From Chlamydiota bacterium (lineage in GTDB: Bacteria; Chlamydiota; Chlamydiia; Chlamydiales; Rhabdochlamydiaceae): a stretch of DNA of 64,000 nucleotides. Shown one piece after another: positions 7,287 to 14,734 of the stretch (positions are counted from its first letter, which is position 1; each line of letters starts with the position of its first letter). Under the pieces are notes generated by a model, which ran no database searches, was not told where the DNA came from, and worked only from the letters and a program-made list of their open reading frames with translations. The stretch is from assembly GCA_021772335.1 (NCBI GenBank), contig JAJFMD010000005.1, forward strand, positions 62,001 through 126,000. The letters run 5' to 3'. The position numbers were made by a program, and so were the translations under genes.

Positions 7287-8081
7287 ATGTGGAGTTTGTC
7301 TAAAAAAATTGGGGTTGTTTTTGTATTAATTATGATTGTTGGGGGATTGGCATTCATGAAGATCAGCTCGAATTCTACTGAGAATAGCGAAACGCTGATT
7401 CTCGGCACACAAGGTGGTTACCCCCCTTTTGAATTTATCGATGCTAAAGGCAACATCATAGGCTTTGACATTGAACTTGGCGAGGAAATTGCTAAGCAGT
7501 TAGGAAAAAAACTTGTCATCAAAGATATGGAATTTGATGCGACGATTCTTTCTCTCAAACAGGAGAAAGTTGACCTGGTATTGAGTGGGATGAATATCAC
7601 ACCAACTAGGCTCAAAGAGTTTTATATGGTTCCTTATTATGGCGATAATACGTCTTCTCTAAGTTTGCTTTTTTGGAAAGAAATTCCGGAAGGAGTGCAA
7701 CAATTAGAAGACATAGTAAATGTGCCAGGTGGAACGGTCAGCATTGAAGCGGGGTCTGTTCCTGAAGCATATATGAGTCATCATCCTTCTATTCCCGTAA
7801 AATCCTTTGTTGGATCGCTAGATCCATTGATGGATGTGAGATATGGGAAATCAACAGCTAATCTCGTGCAACATGAGGTGGCTTATTTTCTTAAAAGCAA
7901 GCACCCGGAAGTGATGATTTTAGAAGTCCCTCTTGGAGAAGAATCAATTTCAGGCTTTGGTATTGCGATCAAAAACCAAGAGCTTTTTGAGCAGATTACT
8001 GAGATTGTCAATGATTTAAAGAAGTCAGACAAACTTAAAGAACTGGAGGATAAGTGGTTTGTAGGAGGGGATGATGAATAG
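7287..8081 (+). CDS. Amino-acid ABC transporter substrate-binding protein (ArtJ/family 3)
   Basis: This family-3 periplasmic binding protein has an N-terminal signal/anchor segment (KKIGVVFVLIMIVGGLAF) without a lipobox cysteine, then LILGTQGGYPPFEFID, GFDIELGEEIAKQLGK and VDLVLSGMNITPTRLKEF, the standard amino-acid-binding series. I prefer ATG 7287: AGG at 7278-7280 lies 6 bases before it, while ATG 7275, four codons upstream, has no good ribosome binding site. The gene forms an operon with a permease (overlapping) and an ATPase. Family-3 proteins carry Arg, Lys, His, Gln or other polar amino acids. The arginine-rich leader upstream favours arginine, as with chlamydial ArtJ, but this is inference. 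Confidence 0.9.
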   Translation: MWSLSKKIGVVFVLIMIVGGLAFMKISSNSTENSETLILGTQGGYPPFEFIDAKGNIIGFDIELGEEIAKQLGKKLVIKDMEFDATILSLKQEKVDLVLSGMNITPTRLKEFYMVPYYGDNTSSLSLLFWKEIPEGVQQLEDIVNVPGGTVSIEAGSVPEAYMSHHPSIPVKSFVGSLDPLMDVRYGKSTANLVQHEVAYFLKSKHPEVMILEVPLGEESISGFGIAIKNQELFEQITEIVNDLKKSDKLKELEDKWFVGGDDE

Positions 8082-8721
8082 TTTGATTAACGCTCTTCCT
8101 CTGTTGCTAAAAGGATTATCTGTCACGATTCAAATTGCTTGCGCATCTCTCATCATTGGTTTGGTGGGAGGAATTGTTGTTGGGGTTTTGAACTCCAGAA
8201 ATATGCCTTTCCCTTTTCTAAAAAGGGTGATCAGTTTTGGCATATGGATCATTCGAGGAACGCCTTCGTTTCTTCAAGTGCTTATAGTCTATTATGCTCT
8301 TCCTGAAATTCTTGGATTTTCTCTTTCTGCATTTGCTGCGGGTGTGATTGCTTTGGGAATCAATTCTATTGCTTATGTTTCTGAAATTGTTCGAGGAAGT
8401 GTTAATGCTATAGCAGATGGCCAGTGGGAAGGTGCTTATGTATTGGGATTCAACCGATGGAAGACAATCAAGGGGATTATTTTGCCTCAAATGTTTCAAA
8501 TTTCATCACCAGCTTTGATTAATGAAATGACTGCTTTGATCAAAGAGACAAGTATTTTAATGATGATTGGAGTTGCAGAGCTAACGAAAGTGAGCAAGGA
8601 CATTGTCGTGCGTGAGTTAGATCCGATGACGATCTATCTCGCCACTGCTGCATTGTATCTTCTATTAACAAGCACAGTCACATTATTAACGCATAAATTA
8701 CAAAAGAGGTGTCACGCATGA
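8074..8721 (+). CDS. Amino-acid ABC transporter permease (HisM/GlnP family)
   Basis: About 215 residues form a small inner-membrane permease with an N-terminal membrane segment (LSVTIQIACASLIIGLVGGIVVG), the typical IIRGTPSFLQVLIVYYALP motif and the cytoplasmic EAA-like loop GQWEGAYVLGFNRWKTIKGIILPQ that contacts the ATPase. Two adjacent ATG codons lie at 8071 and 8074. The ribosome binding site AGGAGG (8063-8068) suits the second better. The start overlaps the end of the binding-protein gene, giving translational coupling. It transports the same polar amino acid as the binding protein captures. Confidence 0.92.
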   Translation: MNSLINALPLLLKGLSVTIQIACASLIIGLVGGIVVGVLNSRNMPFPFLKRVISFGIWIIRGTPSFLQVLIVYYALPEILGFSLSAFAAGVIALGINSIAYVSEIVRGSVNAIADGQWEGAYVLGFNRWKTIKGIILPQMFQISSPALINEMTALIKETSILMMIGVAELTKVSKDIVVRELDPMTIYLATAALYLLLTSTVTLLTHKLQKRCHA

Positions 8722-9437
8722 TTACCGGAAAAAAAATTACATGTAAGTACAAAGAGAAAAATAAAAGCACAACCGTTCTTGATAGCATCTCTTTTTCATT
8801 GGAAGAGGGAAGAATTACAACATTTATGGGCAGAAGTGGTGCTGGTAAGACAACGCTATTGAGATGCATCGCAAATTTGCATAAGAACTATGAAGGAGTC
8901 ATTGCCTATCGCGATCAAGATCTGAAGCAACTAACCGCTTTGGAAAGGGCAACAACATTGGGTTTTGTATTCCAGCAGTTCCAACTGTTCCCTCATCTCA
9001 CGGTTTTACAAAATTGCACATATGCTCTCAAGGAAGTTTTACAGATGAAAGATGAAGCGGAAGAGATTGCCTCTCAAACATTAGATCTTCTGGGGATGGC
9101 GTCTTATAAACACTCCTTTCCGTCGCAATTGTCTGGAGGGCAGCAGCAGCGTGTTGCCATTGCGCGCGCGCTTGTTCTGCGCCCGAAAATTTTGCTTTTG
9201 GATGAGCCAACTTCAGCATTGGATCCAGAAAGCAAAAAGAGCTTGGAGGCGCTTCTTCTTGATCTTCGCGCGCAAGGGATAACGCTCGCTATCTCAAGCC
9301 ATGATATGCCCTTCATCAGAAAAGTGATCGACCGCATCTACTACTTAGAAGAGGGCAGTCTTGTCGAAGAGTGGGATGCTAAGGAGGAGGGGTCTGGAGG
9401 AAAGGGAAAAATTGAGCAGTTTTTAGATCATGTATAG
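8718..9437 (+). CDS. Amino-acid ABC transporter ATP-binding protein
   Basis: The 239-residue ATPase shows the full nucleotide-binding set: Walker A GRSGAGKT, Q-loop FVFQQFQLFPHLTV, signature LSGGQQQRVAIARAL, Walker B ILLLDEPTSALDP and the H-loop SSHD. It belongs to the GlnQ/HisP group. The ATG at 8718 overlaps the permease stop (ATGA) and is preceded by AAGAGGTG. A GTG three codons upstream (8709) is also in frame but less likely. It ends the operon; about 240 bases follow before the next gene. Confidence 0.95.
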   Translation: MITGKKITCKYKEKNKSTTVLDSISFSLEEGRITTFMGRSGAGKTTLLRCIANLHKNYEGVIAYRDQDLKQLTALERATTLGFVFQQFQLFPHLTVLQNCTYALKEVLQMKDEAEEIASQTLDLLGMASYKHSFPSQLSGGQQQRVAIARALVLRPKILLLDEPTSALDPESKKSLEALLLDLRAQGITLAISSHDMPFIRKVIDRIYYLEEGSLVEEWDAKEEGSGGKGKIEQFLDHV

Positions 9438-9674
9438 AGAGCGTAATATTGATGAATGAATCGGTCATTTGTCATAAAAACAGGCGGTTCATAACCAGCT
9501 TATAATAAGCCGAATAAGGAGCGCTCTACTTCTTTTTATGCCTTGCTGATTATCATTTTATACATGAGAATTTGAATTCCGCACTGGGTATTGTAAAGAA
9601 AGTATTTTAATTGCTTAAAAATAATAATAATTATGTTATAAAAACTTTTGTAAAATATGTAAGAAGTAATTGTA

Positions 9675-10919
9675 ATGAACAATTTAAATGCGTTGAATTC
9701 ACATCTTCAATTGGATATTCCAAATGGATCAATTAATACAGGCCAGGGCGAGTATATTGTCTTTCATAGCCTTGATGGTGAAAGGAAAGATGTCGAGCGA
9801 GATACATACGAAAAAGTCTATGACATACTGAATAGCTATGCTCCTATAGCCATAGTTAATCGCAACTCTGATTCAGCAGGGGAATGTGAAAATCGATATA
9901 GCATCATTAAATCTAAAGTTAAAGAAATAGACCCTAGCCTAGAAATAGCCTTTGTTCCACGCACTTTGTATGAACTCATCTTTATCAGAAAATGCATTCG
10001 AGAAGATTTAAAACATGGTGAAATTTGTGAAGAATTGGACTCATGTCGGCATTCCAGGACACTTAAACATTTTAATGAAGATGTAAATGAATATGATTCA
10101 TTTCAAAGAGAAAGAGCGGAATATAAGGAAAAAAGAAAGTGTTGGCATCTGTATTCATATAGAGATACAGGGGATAACCATCATCCTGGAGTTCGGGATG
10201 TTGCATATCGACTAAATCGTTCTATATCCAAGAAATTAGCTCCAATGCATGAAGGGTTTACCTATGAAAAACTCTCTCAATTCGCAGAAAGTGAAATTGA
10301 ATTTTTAAAGCAAATTTATTGTAAAATAGACAGTTCAATTTCTTCTTGTGATAATCCTGGCCCAACAACGAGTTTTGGATTTGAATCTGAACGTGGCTCG
10401 ATTAAGCCGACGGGAATTCGTAATGATAAGGATGCACAAATAATTAGAAATGCGATTGCGATGGAATGTAGCAAGATTGCTCAAAGAGCATTTTTATTAT
10501 ATCGCGGTGGAAACTTTCAAAAAGATGCAGCAATACAACGGGATAAATCCTACAGTTTATCATATGGTCATAGTCTTTTTGCTGGGTGTCTTTTTGATGG
10601 TGGCGCCATAGCTTTCCGTTATATGCGAAATCAAGAAAATGCCTACGTTATTTCTGTGCCTTATGATCAGTTAAACAACTCTCCCTTTTATCTGCCCTCT
10701 ACAAATGCTATAACGCAGTTATTTGGAAAAGGAGAGATTTTCCATGCAAGAACAAAAGCTTGGAAAGATTTTGATCCAAAGAATCTCGGTGGCATTTCTT
10801 ACTATGTAGCTGGTGATATAAGCCTTTTAAAATCTGAATTACCTAAAGAAGAATTTATCGCTCAGTTTCAGAGCTATAAAGACCAAGCGATTCAACTAAA
10901 AAAAGAATCAGTGATTTAG
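9675..10919 (+). CDS. Uncharacterised protein with possible ADP-ribosyltransferase-like C-terminus
   Basis: The 414-residue protein has no signal peptide or membrane segment and no confident relative. Its C-terminal third holds FLLYRGGNF (Arg277), then KSYSLSYGHSLFAG (Ser294, Ser296), then FGKGEIFHARTK (Glu354). Arginine, Ser-x-Ser and a late glutamate occur in this order in R-S-E ADP-ribosyltransferases, many of which are secreted toxins. The canonical ExE pair is not present: the position two before Glu354 is Lys352. The resemblance is therefore suggestive only. The ORF follows an AT-rich 237-base gap and is followed by a small hairpin (10916-10936) overlapping its stop codon. Confidence 0.45.
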   Translation: MNNLNALNSHLQLDIPNGSINTGQGEYIVFHSLDGERKDVERDTYEKVYDILNSYAPIAIVNRNSDSAGECENRYSIIKSKVKEIDPSLEIAFVPRTLYELIFIRKCIREDLKHGEICEELDSCRHSRTLKHFNEDVNEYDSFQRERAEYKEKRKCWHLYSYRDTGDNHHPGVRDVAYRLNRSISKKLAPMHEGFTYEKLSQFAESEIEFLKQIYCKIDSSISSCDNPGPTTSFGFESERGSIKPTGIRNDKDAQIIRNAIAMECSKIAQRAFLLYRGGNFQKDAAIQRDKSYSLSYGHSLFAGCLFDGGAIAFRYMRNQENAYVISVPYDQLNNSPFYLPSTNAITQLFGKGEIFHARTKAWKDFDPKNLGGISYYVAGDISLLKSELPKEEFIAQFQSYKDQAIQLKKESVI

Positions 10920-10975
10920 CCGAACTAGACGGCTAATCAATCCAAATCATTCCACTGTAAAAAGGGAAGGATGAC

Positions 10976-11476
10976 TTATACACGAACAGTTACTACTTCT
11001 GTATCATCATACATAACCCAACTTTTGACAATTTCAAAAGAAGCAGGATCTTCGTCTGCAGTTTTAGTTTTAGATAAGGTTAATCTCTTGCAAGCTAGAT
11101 TAGCAATTGAAGGTGGTTCTATTAGTTCAATATTGCCCACAGAAAAATGCTGAGTCGTGATGGCTAACATGCCTTCCTCGTTGCAAAGCCGTGCAGGAGA
11201 AGATTGGATAGTGCCATCTTTGTTCATGCCAAAATTAATCGCATTTTTAGCAATCATCGTAATATAGGGCGCAGCAAGACAACCATGAATAGTTATTGAG
11301 TCTTTTGCAGGAAGAAAGATTGCAGTTGAAGAGCCTTTAAATCCCACAATCGTAATGGATGGATTTGAGGTCGACCAATAGACCCTTTTATCTTTTGTGT
11401 GGTGCCTTTCCTCACTAGGATATTGATTCATTAGATGTTGAATGGTGGGATTTAAATCCGAAGCTGGGGTAGTCAT
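10976..11476 (-). CDS. Hypothetical protein, beta-rich
   Basis: I do not recognise this 166-residue protein. It has an excellent ribosome binding site (AAGGAGT, about 6 bases before the ATG). No signal peptide or membrane segment is seen. The middle (about residues 55-135) alternates short hydrophobic and polar stretches such as SITIHGCLAAPYITMIAK and NIELIEPPSIANLACKRLTL, suggesting a beta-helix or beta-sandwich. It converges on the preceding gene with 56 bases between them. No function is proposed. Confidence 0.6.
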   Translation of the reverse strand: MTTPASDLNPTIQHLMNQYPSEERHHTKDKRVYWSTSNPSITIVGFKGSSTAIFLPAKDSITIHGCLAAPYITMIAKNAINFGMNKDGTIQSSPARLCNEEGMLAITTQHFSVGNIELIEPPSIANLACKRLTLSKTKTADEDPASFEIVKSWVMYDDTEVVTVRV

Positions 11477-11568
11477 AATAACTCCTTATAAATCTGTAAT
11501 GTGGATGTTATATTTTGGGGTTATTTCGCTTTGAAAAAAAGAGAATTCACCAATATTCATAATCATGA

Positions 11569-12642
11569 TTAATTTTCAATGCTCTGGACAGGTGTTAGGA
11601 GTATTAAAAGACTTCCCATGCCAAATTTGCTAGCGTGCATTGCCAAGATTTGTCCTTGATTATTGATGGAGATCGCTTCTGTTAAATGATATGGGGGACG
11701 TTTGCCAATAATTAGATCATTAAGGTCAAGCATTCCCTCTTCAAGATCCCAAATGATGGCTGAATTTTTTTTGCCATAACATTGCCCAACAATTTGTCTT
11801 TGGTCATTGATGCTATGAAACCATACAAGAGAGTCCTTAGACCCCACTGTAAATGTTTGACCGTCGTTGAGTTGAATGTACCCTTTTTGAGTGCCCTTTT
11901 TAAGAGAAAAGTAACCGGAAATTCCAGCAGCATCTCCACGATTATTAATGCAGTTAAATGAAATGTTCATTCCTTCTGATTTTATTATTCGTGGTTCTAA
12001 TCCGTTTTCCCAAATAAACTCTGATACTGTCTTGCTACTGGGGTGATTTTCGTAGCTGTACCCATCAATAAATAAGATTTGTCCGTTGTCATTCAAAGAT
12101 AGTGGGGATGCAAAACCCCAATCACTAGGCCAAGTAATTTTTATCGCGCCTTGTTTTTTGTCCCACAAAAAAAATTGATCACAATGTGTTAGAATAACTT
12201 GACCTGAGTTATTCATCATCAACGGTTGGAAGCCTTTAAGGTCAATAATTTGAAGTCCTTCAATCGGACACCAGAAGAAAGGCACCTCTGCATAATTTCC
12301 TTCTTTTTCAAGAGTTCCTATTACTTGACCGTGTTGATTCATACTGCTGACATAGGAGGTTTTTAAAGCTGAAGAGTGTAGCATTTCATTTAGGCTAAAA
12401 CGTCCACTATCCTGATTCCAACAAAATGTATCGTTAAACATAGGATCTGTATATTTCATACATGCACCTTCTCCGATCACAGATCCGTCGTCTTTTAGTG
12501 CATGGCCACCAATACTAGTTGTAAATATCATGAAGTAATCGTAGAAAATGGGTACTTCAACGGCAGTATATTTCTGACTCGCTTCTAAACTTGCAAATAA
12601 AGTAAAAAAATAAATGGCAGCTGATAGCGCTTTTTTAATCAC
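11569..12642 (-). CDS. Exported HAF-repeat protein
   Basis: The protein carries at least six copies of the HAF-type repeat (extracellular repeat of unknown role), each centred on an Asn-x-x-Gly-x-Ile/Val-x-Gly-like core: MNQHGQVIGT, MNNSGQVILT, LNDNGQILFI, INNRGDAAGI, INDQRQIVGQ, INNQGQILAM. I place the start at GTG 12642, with GGAG 5 bases upstream. The product then begins MIKKALSAAIYFFTLFASLEAS, a normal signal peptide, and is 357 residues long. An ATG 28 codons upstream (12726) would put an extra polar segment before the signal and overlap the upstream gene's stop. The protein is probably periplasmic or surface-located. HAF proteins have no established biochemical role. Confidence 0.75.
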   Translation of the reverse strand: MIKKALSAAIYFFTLFASLEASQKYTAVEVPIFYDYFMIFTTSIGGHALKDDGSVIGEGACMKYTDPMFNDTFCWNQDSGRFSLNEMLHSSALKTSYVSSMNQHGQVIGTLEKEGNYAEVPFFWCPIEGLQIIDLKGFQPLMMNNSGQVILTHCDQFFLWDKKQGAIKITWPSDWGFASPLSLNDNGQILFIDGYSYENHPSSKTVSEFIWENGLEPRIIKSEGMNISFNCINNRGDAAGISGYFSLKKGTQKGYIQLNDGQTFTVGSKDSLVWFHSINDQRQIVGQCYGKKNSAIIWDLEEGMLDLNDLIIGKRPPYHLTEAISINNQGQILAMHASKFGMGSLLILLTPVQSIEN

Positions 12643-12725
12643 AAGAACTCCAATAGTTTTTTTAATAACGATTTTATTGCATTTAGTTGAAATATTCAAG
12701 TGTAAGGGTTGCTGAGCAGGAGTCA

Positions 12726-13286
12726 TTAACTATCGAAATTATGATCTTCTCTCTGTTTAATGAACAACTGTAGCGTGACGGAACGTTGCAAGGAATCCTT
12801 GCTGCTTATTTGCTGAAGTTCTTTGAATCCACATTTTCTAAAGAAACTCATAGAAGCATTGTTGTTGATATCTGGGTCTGCTAGACAATATCGATAATGA
12901 GGCCAGATATGCTTCTTAAGAAAAGCGTCTAAAATCGGATGTCCGAGGCCATTTCCTACAAATTCCCTTTCTCCTATGAACAAGTCAATGCCTGCTGAAT
13001 TATCTATAATTTCGTTAGTTAAATCTTGGTTGTTCCATGGATGCATTTTGACTGGATATCTTTGGATGTACCCTATGAGAGTTTTATGACAGGAGATGAC
13101 ATAACATTTCATATCTCCTACGCCTTGAATATAGGGAGTTAACTTTTGGCCAACTTCCTTTAGTGTCCAAGCTCTTAAAGAATAAAAAGATTGAACATGT
13201 GGCATATTAAACCAGTCGTAAATCAAGGAGAAGTGTGTTTGTTGGAGAGGAGTAAATGAAATTTCAGGATCAGATTTGTCATTCAT
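12726..13286 (-). CDS. GNAT acetyltransferase, AAC(6')-like
   Basis: About 186 residues form a GNAT enzyme resembling the AAC(6')/siderophore-lysine acetyltransferase group. It has a start-proximal ISFTPLQQTHFSLIYDWFNMPHV, the acetyl-CoA loop FVGNGLGHPILDAFLK and the C-terminal LADPDINNNASMSFFRKCGF. That group acetylates aminoglycosides or hydroxamate precursors; the actual substrate is unknown, so no resistance is claimed. The start is ATG 13286; a TTG four codons upstream also opens the frame. No strong ribosome binding site is visible. Confidence 0.78.
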   Translation of the reverse strand: MNDKSDPEISFTPLQQTHFSLIYDWFNMPHVQSFYSLRAWTLKEVGQKLTPYIQGVGDMKCYVISCHKTLIGYIQRYPVKMHPWNNQDLTNEIIDNSAGIDLFIGEREFVGNGLGHPILDAFLKKHIWPHYRYCLADPDINNNASMSFFRKCGFKELQQISSKDSLQRSVTLQLFIKQREDHNFDS

Positions 13287-13330
13287 TAGTATTTGCAATT
13301 GTACATGTTAAAATAGGGAACGGCAATCCG

Positions 13331-13380
13331 CAACCAACGAATTATGAATTCACTGCTCTAACGAACGGAGTTGCTGCTCT
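13331..13380 (-). pseudogene. Decayed copy of the CAU tRNA gene
   Basis: Aligned without gaps, this stretch matches bases 13948-13997 of the intact CAU tRNA gene at about 37 of 50 positions. The match includes CCAACG, ATTATGA (anticodon loop region) and GCTCTAAC. Weaker similarity continues to about 13311, so most of the tRNA may be represented. Stem pairing is lost, so it is not a working tRNA. It overlaps the last codons of the GNAT gene ending at 13358. The intact tRNA and this remnant lie in the same orientation on either side of that gene, as expected after integration at a tRNA site or a tandem duplication. Confidence 0.65.
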
Positions 13381-13894
13381 TAGGAATTTGAGAAGTAAAT
13401 TTTAATACAATCATGGGGTGTGGCTTTGGTTCCTGGATTGTTTTGAGAGTTTTTTCAAATTGACCATGTGAATATTGAGTTATTACCTTTTCCCAAAAAT
13501 CTATGGCCGCTTTGTTTTCTGGTATTTGCGTTGTTTCCCAAGTGCCGGGAAACTGGTTGAAAATTTGCTCTGCTATATGACGTCCAATCCCTTTTCTTTG
13601 AAACTTGCAAATGACAAAAAATTCCCCCATATTCCAATCGACATCGGGTGCGCTTCCAACCTTGTTAATCAGTACAAATCCTGCTAATTCGTCATCGACT
13701 TTGATTAGAAAAGCGTGTCTGTCAGACTCTTCGCAATATGAGCTGAGATCGATACATTCAAAAAGACCATTTGAGGGGGTTTCCCAAGTGGGCAAAAAAC
13801 CGCAAAATTTCGACATTTCGTAGATGTAAAAACGCCCGAGATTTTGGATTGTGTCTTTATCTTCTGAAGTAGCTTTGCAAAGAGTAATATTCAT
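13358..13894 (-). CDS. GNAT acetyltransferase enclosed by tRNA copies
   Basis: The 178-residue GNAT-fold protein has an acetyl-CoA-binding segment FFVICKFQRKGIGRHIAEQIFNQFPG (about residues 95-120) and the closing PENKAAIDFWEKVI. The frame is open further upstream, but that extension would be read through the tRNA gene, so I take ATG 13894 (MNITLCKATSEDK) as the start. No clear ribosome binding site is visible. The gene sits between an intact tRNA and a decayed copy of the same tRNA, suggesting acquisition by transfer. The substrate is unknown. Confidence 0.75.
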   Translation of the reverse strand: MNITLCKATSEDKDTIQNLGRFYIYEMSKFCGFLPTWETPSNGLFECIDLSSYCEESDRHAFLIKVDDELAGFVLINKVGSAPDVDWNMGEFFVICKFQRKGIGRHIAEQIFNQFPGTWETTQIPENKAAIDFWEKVITQYSHGQFEKTLKTIQEPKPHPMIVLKFTSQIPKSSNSVR

Positions 13895-13923
13895 TTTTTG
13901 GAGAGTCTCTTCTCGATCGTAAA

Positions 13924-13997
13924 TGGGGCAGGAGGGACTTGAACCCACGACCAACGGATTATGAGTCCGGCGCTCTAACCAACTGAGCTACTGCCCC
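13924..13997 (-). tRNA. tRNA with CAU anticodon (Ile2 or elongator Met)
   Basis: The minus strand folds as a full cloverleaf. The acceptor stem GGGGCAG pairs with CTGCCCC and carries an A discriminator, the D arm contains GTAGCTCAGTTGGTTAGAGC, the anticodon stem-loop is CCGGACTCATAATCCGT (anticodon CAT), and the T arm contains GGTTCAAGTCC. No CCA is encoded. CAU can be elongator Met or the TilS-modified Ile2. The TTGGTCG variable region next to GGTTCAAGTCC resembles Ile2 slightly more, but this cannot be settled here. Confidence 0.92.
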
Positions 13998-14039
13998 GAG
14001 GAAAGGGTCGCTGATTTTAGCGGATAGTGCTTTGGCAAA

Positions 14040-14645
14040 TCAAGAGAATCTTTTTAGAAGTTCTTCGATTTCACGGTTGAGGGTGGGATTTGCTGGGAGC
14101 GGTTTTTTGGAGAAGTAGTCGTGGGCATTGGGAATGGTTGTTTGGGTGGGGACGACGGTTCCTCCAACATTCTCAATGACGGCGCGGAGATGAACGAGAC
14201 CTCTTTTTCCACCGCCACCACCTGGAGAGGCGCTCATGATTGCAAATTTTTTCCCGAGATAAGCGTCTCGAGATGAACCTCCCTCTTCATTTCTCGAAGC
14301 CCAGTCTAGAGCATTTTTGAGAACTGCGGGGAGTGAACAGTTATATTCGGGAGAGGCGATGATGATCGCGTCGTTTGCGATCATCAGATTGCGAAAGCGT
14401 TTAGCATTTTCAGGCATGCCTTGCATTTCAAGATCTGCATCATAAAAAGGCATGGGATAATCTCTTAAATCGATGAAGGTCACCGTTGCTCCGGATTGCT
14501 CTGCGATGTTAGCTGCTTGTTGTGCGAGCTTTTTATTGTAAGAATCTGTGCGTGTACTTCCGGCTAAGGCTAAAACTTTGGTTGCCGCAGATAGGGGAGT
14601 GATGGCTATGAAGATTGCGGCAATAGATAGTAGGAATTTGTTCAT
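14040..14645 (-). CDS. NADPH-dependent FMN reductase-like flavoprotein with signal peptide
   Basis: The 201-residue protein has a flavodoxin-like fold of the NADPH-dependent FMN reductase family. LALAGSTRTDSYNKKLA binds the flavin phosphate (about residues 25-41). PMPFYDADLE, SPEYNCSLPAVLKNALDW and ASPGGGGGKRG follow in the usual order. Relatives reduce FMN, quinones or chromate. Unusually, the first 21 residues (MNKFLLSIAAIFIAITPLSAA) look like a cleavable signal peptide, while the family is normally cytosolic. It lies between the CAU tRNA and the sodium symporter, all on the minus strand. Confidence 0.85.
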   Translation of the reverse strand: MNKFLLSIAAIFIAITPLSAATKVLALAGSTRTDSYNKKLAQQAANIAEQSGATVTFIDLRDYPMPFYDADLEMQGMPENAKRFRNLMIANDAIIIASPEYNCSLPAVLKNALDWASRNEEGGSSRDAYLGKKFAIMSASPGGGGGKRGLVHLRAVIENVGGTVVPTQTTIPNAHDYFSKKPLPANPTLNREIEELLKRFS

Positions 14646-14698
14646 GAATTAGCTCCGTAGATTTAATGAGCTATTGTAGTTAATTAGATATTAATTAG

Positions 14699-14726
14699 AA
14701 ATGGCTAGATGATTGTCTAGCCATTT
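14699..14726 (-). terminator. Hairpin downstream of the symporter gene
   Basis: AAATGGCTAGA (14699-14709) and TCTAGCCATTT (14716-14726) form a perfect 11-bp stem with a 6-base loop, starting 9 bases after the symporter stop. No strong T-run follows on the minus strand, so it may act as a weak terminator or 3'-end stabiliser. Confidence 0.6.
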
Positions 14727-14734
14727 CTTTGTTG

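Noticed and set aside
9498-9510. GCTTA-TAA-TAAGC hairpin as terminator of the ABC operon
   Set aside because: The stem is only 5 bp and AT-rich, with no T-run after it.
13895-13954. Upstream start for the GNAT gene
   Set aside because: It would translate part of the CAU tRNA gene; the ATG at 13894 gives a normal GNAT N-terminus.
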